Shown here one piece after another: positions 6,264-7,908 of a stretch of 7,908 bases of DNA. The stretch is from contig MGCE01000041.1 in NCBI GenBank assembly GCA_001790315.1, positions 11,630-19,537 of the forward strand, written 5' to 3'. Both the position numbers and the translations under genes were made by a program. Under the pieces are notes generated by a model. It was not told where the DNA came from and did no database searches. It was given only the letters and a program-made list of their open reading frames with translations. Position 1 is the first letter of the stretch. Every line of letters begins with the position of its first letter. Source of the DNA: Candidatus Rokubacteria bacterium RIFCSPLOWO2_02_FULL_72_37 (GTDB taxonomy: Bacteria > Methylomirabilota > Methylomirabilia > Rokubacteriales > CSP1-6).

Positions 6264-7490
6264 TTATTTCGCGATCAACTCCTCGAACTCGTTCCGGAAC
6301 TTCTCGATGTAGGAGATGTACGGGCCCACGGCTCCGTCGTAGAACGCGCAGATCGTCGTGCCGGCGCCGCGTTTTGCGACGTCGAGGATCGTGTCGAGGT
6401 CCTCCTTGCGGCCGTGCCCGTCGACGATCCGGTGGACCATCTTGTAGATCCAGCCCGTGGACTCCCGGCACGGCGTGCACTGGCCGCAGCTCTCGTGCGC
6501 GTAGAAGCGCGCGACCACCATGAGCGCCTCGGGGATCGACACCGTCTCGTCCATCACGACGACGCCCGCCGAGCCGGCCATCGTCCCGGCGTTGCGGAGC
6601 CCGTCCACGTCCATGGTCACGTCGACCTCGTCCGCCCGTAAGATAGGCGCCGAGGAGCCCCCGGGCACCACCGCCTTGAGCCGGCCGTTGCCGCTGACGC
6701 CGCCCGCCAGGTCGTCGATGAGCTGTCGCAGCGTGATCGCGACCGACGCCTCGTAGACCCCGGGCCGCGTGACCCGTCCGGAGACCGAGAACATCCGCGT
6801 GCCGCCCTGGGTCTTGGTGCCGAGCGAGGCGAACCACGCCCCGCCCCGGGCGATGATATGGGGCACGTGGCTGATCGTCTCGACGTTGTTGACGATCGTC
6901 GGCATGCCGAACGCGCCCTTGATCGCCGGGAAGGGAGGCTTGACCTTCGGCCAGCCCTTTTTCCCCTCCAGCGACGAGATCAGGCCCGTCTCCTCGCCGC
7001 AGATGTACGCTCCCGCCCCGCGGTGCACGACGACGTCGAAGCCCTGTCCCAGATAGCCCGCCTCGTACGCCTCCCGGACCGCCTCGCTGAACCGGCGCCA
7101 CGGCTCGATGTACTCCCCGCGGATGTACACGAAGCCGAGCGACGAGCGGATCGCGCGCGCCGCGATCAGCATGCCCTCGATCAGCGCGTGCGGGTCGCGC
7201 TCGAGGAGATAGCGGTCCTTGAACGTGCCCGGCTCCCCCTCGTCCGCGTTGATCACGAGGTACACGGGGCCCGTGTGGCCCTTGGGGATGAACGACCACT
7301 TGGTCCCCGTCGGGAAACCGGCGCCGCCGAGCCCACGGAGGTTCGACTGCTTGACCTCCTCGGTGATCGCGGCGGGCTCCATCGCCCGCGCCTTCTCCCA
7401 CGCGGCGTAGCCGCCGGCCTTCCGGTACACGGCGAGCGTGTGCGAGTCCGGCAGGTCGAAGTTGCGCATCAGAATCCGCTCGCCCGTCAT
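6264..7490 (-). CDS. nuoF: NADH-quinone oxidoreductase subunit F (51 kDa, NADH- and FMN-binding)
   Basis: This subunit oxidises NADH: it binds NADH and FMN and passes electrons to 4Fe-4S cluster N3. It is 408 residues long, close to the family length of about 430. The glycine-rich GLGGAGFPTGTKW motif is at residues 53-65, NADEGEPGTFKDR at 81-93, and the FMN-site motif GAGAYICGEETG at 158-169. The SLBB domain follows at about 235-320. The N3 ligands are C335, C338 and C341 in ESCGQCTPCRES, plus C381 in TTIC. The third-cysteine motif ends CRES instead of the more usual CREG. The ATG at 7490 overlaps the nuoE stop by four bases and has a good ribosome binding site. The resulting N-terminus, RILMRNFDLPDSHTL, matches the family start. 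The open frame extends upstream to 7715, but that part only shadows nuoE. nuoG begins 2 bases downstream. Confidence 0.97.
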   Translation of the reverse strand: MTGERILMRNFDLPDSHTLAVYRKAGGYAAWEKARAMEPAAITEEVKQSNLRGLGGAGFPTGTKWSFIPKGHTGPVYLVINADEGEPGTFKDRYLLERDPHALIEGMLIAARAIRSSLGFVYIRGEYIEPWRRFSEAVREAYEAGYLGQGFDVVVHRGAGAYICGEETGLISSLEGKKGWPKVKPPFPAIKGAFGMPTIVNNVETISHVPHIIARGGAWFASLGTKTQGGTRMFSVSGRVTRPGVYEASVAITLRQLIDDLAGGVSGNGRLKAVVPGGSSAPILRADEVDVTMDVDGLRNAGTMAGSAGVVVMDETVSIPEALMVVARFYAHESCGQCTPCRESTGWIYKMVHRIVDGHGRKEDLDTILDVAKRGAGTTICAFYDGAVGPYISYIEKFRNEFEELIAK

Positions 7491-7908
7491 CGCAGTCCCT
7501 CGAGAAGCCGGTCGACCTTCTCCGGCGTGAGGTCGACCTCGTAGCGGTCGTCGACCTGCATCATCGGGGCCCGCTCGCAGGCGCACAGGCACTCGACCGC
7601 CAGCAGCGTGACACGACCGTCCGGCGTCGTCTCTCCGGCCTCGATCCCGAGCCGTGTCTCGAGGTGGTCGAGGATCGTCTTGGCGCCGGCGAGATGGCAC
7701 GAGAGGTTGTGGCACACGGCGACGACGTGGCGGCCCTTCGGCTGCTGGAAGTAGAGCGTGTAGAACGTGACGACCTCGTGCACGTGCGCGGCGGAGAGGT
7801 CGAACAGGCCGGCCACGTACTCCTCGACCTCGAGCGGGATCCAGCCGAACGCGTCCTGCGCCATGTGGAGCACCGGCAGGAGCGCACCCCGCTTGGTCGG
7901 GTACAGCG
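7487..7908 (-). CDS. nuoE: NADH-quinone oxidoreductase subunit E (24 kDa, 2Fe-2S), 5'-truncated by window edge
   Basis: Thioredoxin-like 2Fe-2S subunit of the NADH dehydrogenase module of complex I, on the cytoplasmic peripheral arm beside NuoF; it carries the off-path N1a cluster. The frame stays open to the right edge and begins there as LYPTKRGALLPVLHMAQ, the usual NuoE N-terminal region, so the true start lies outside. An internal GTG at 7873 would cut into this conserved helix and is not the start. 139 residues are visible; with E. coli NuoE at about 166, roughly 25 are missing. The 2Fe-2S ligands, counted from the first full visible codon, are C65 and C70 (C-x4-C) and C106 and C110 (C-x3-C). 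The second pair reads CLCAC, with an extra Cys where Gly is usual. The EVVTFYTLY segment and the C-terminal LTPEKVDRLLEGL helix are also typical. The stop overlaps the nuoF start (ATGA), indicating translational coupling. Confidence 0.96.
   Translation of the reverse strand, partial: LYPTKRGALLPVLHMAQDAFGWIPLEVEEYVAGLFDLSAAHVHEVVTFYTLYFQQPKGRHVVAVCHNLSCHLAGAKTILDHLETRLGIEAGETTPDGRVTLLAVECLCACERAPMMQVDDRYEVDLTPEKVDRLLEGLR
7496..7501 (-). promoter_or_regulatory. Ribosome binding site of nuoF
   Basis: GAGGGA on the minus strand lies inside the 3' end of nuoE, 5 bases before the ATG at 7490. It supports that start over the in-frame ATG seven codons further in (Met8). Confidence 0.6.

Noticed and set aside
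6262..7401. In-frame upstream extension of nuoG (to 911 residues)
   Set aside because: The added part reads nuoF in the wrong frame, is Arg/Gly-rich with no domain, and the family N-terminus is exactly at the ATG at 6261.

Overview
The window is a slice of one tightly packed, GC-rich bacterial operon, read entirely on the minus strand, so transcription runs from high to low coordinates. In that order it holds nuoE (5' end outside the window), nuoF, nuoG, nuoH, nuoI, nuoJ and nuoK of respiratory complex I. These are followed directly by pdhA, pdhB and the first 70 codons of a lipoyl-domain E2 gene (pdhC-like) of a pyruvate dehydrogenase complex. Essentially every base is coding. Five junctions overlap by 1-4 bases and the other four have gaps of 1-12 bases. 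I see no room for a terminator, no RNA gene, no mobile element, no repeat array and no stretch of 300 bases without a gene.

Functionally, NuoE, NuoF and NuoG form the NADH-oxidising electron-input arm (FMN and Fe-S clusters). NuoI carries two 4Fe-4S clusters towards quinone, NuoH forms the quinone-site and membrane anchor, and NuoJ and NuoK are small membrane subunits of the proton-translocating arm. The PDH E1 alpha/beta pair and E2 convert pyruvate to acetyl-CoA and, through E3, generate the NADH that complex I oxidises. The operon therefore couples a main NADH source to its main sink. The large antiporter-like subunit genes nuoL, nuoM and nuoN, which commonly follow nuoK, are absent here; pdhA sits 12 bases after nuoK. 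nuoA-D are presumably upstream, beyond the right edge.

The organism is a high-GC, respiring bacterium with an NADH-linked complex I and a heterotetrameric (alpha2beta2) PDH E1, not the homodimeric AceE type. The short 531-residue NuoG, the one-transcript style and the strong GC bias would fit an uncultivated soil or sediment lineage such as Rokubacteria/NC10-like, Desulfobacterota-like or Acidobacteria-like bacteria. That placement is only a guess from general resemblance. I found no convincing sign of an undescribed system. The points worth a second look are the nuo-pdh junction, a few departures from consensus in NuoH, NuoG and NuoE, and a G8 tract at the nuoH/nuoI junction.
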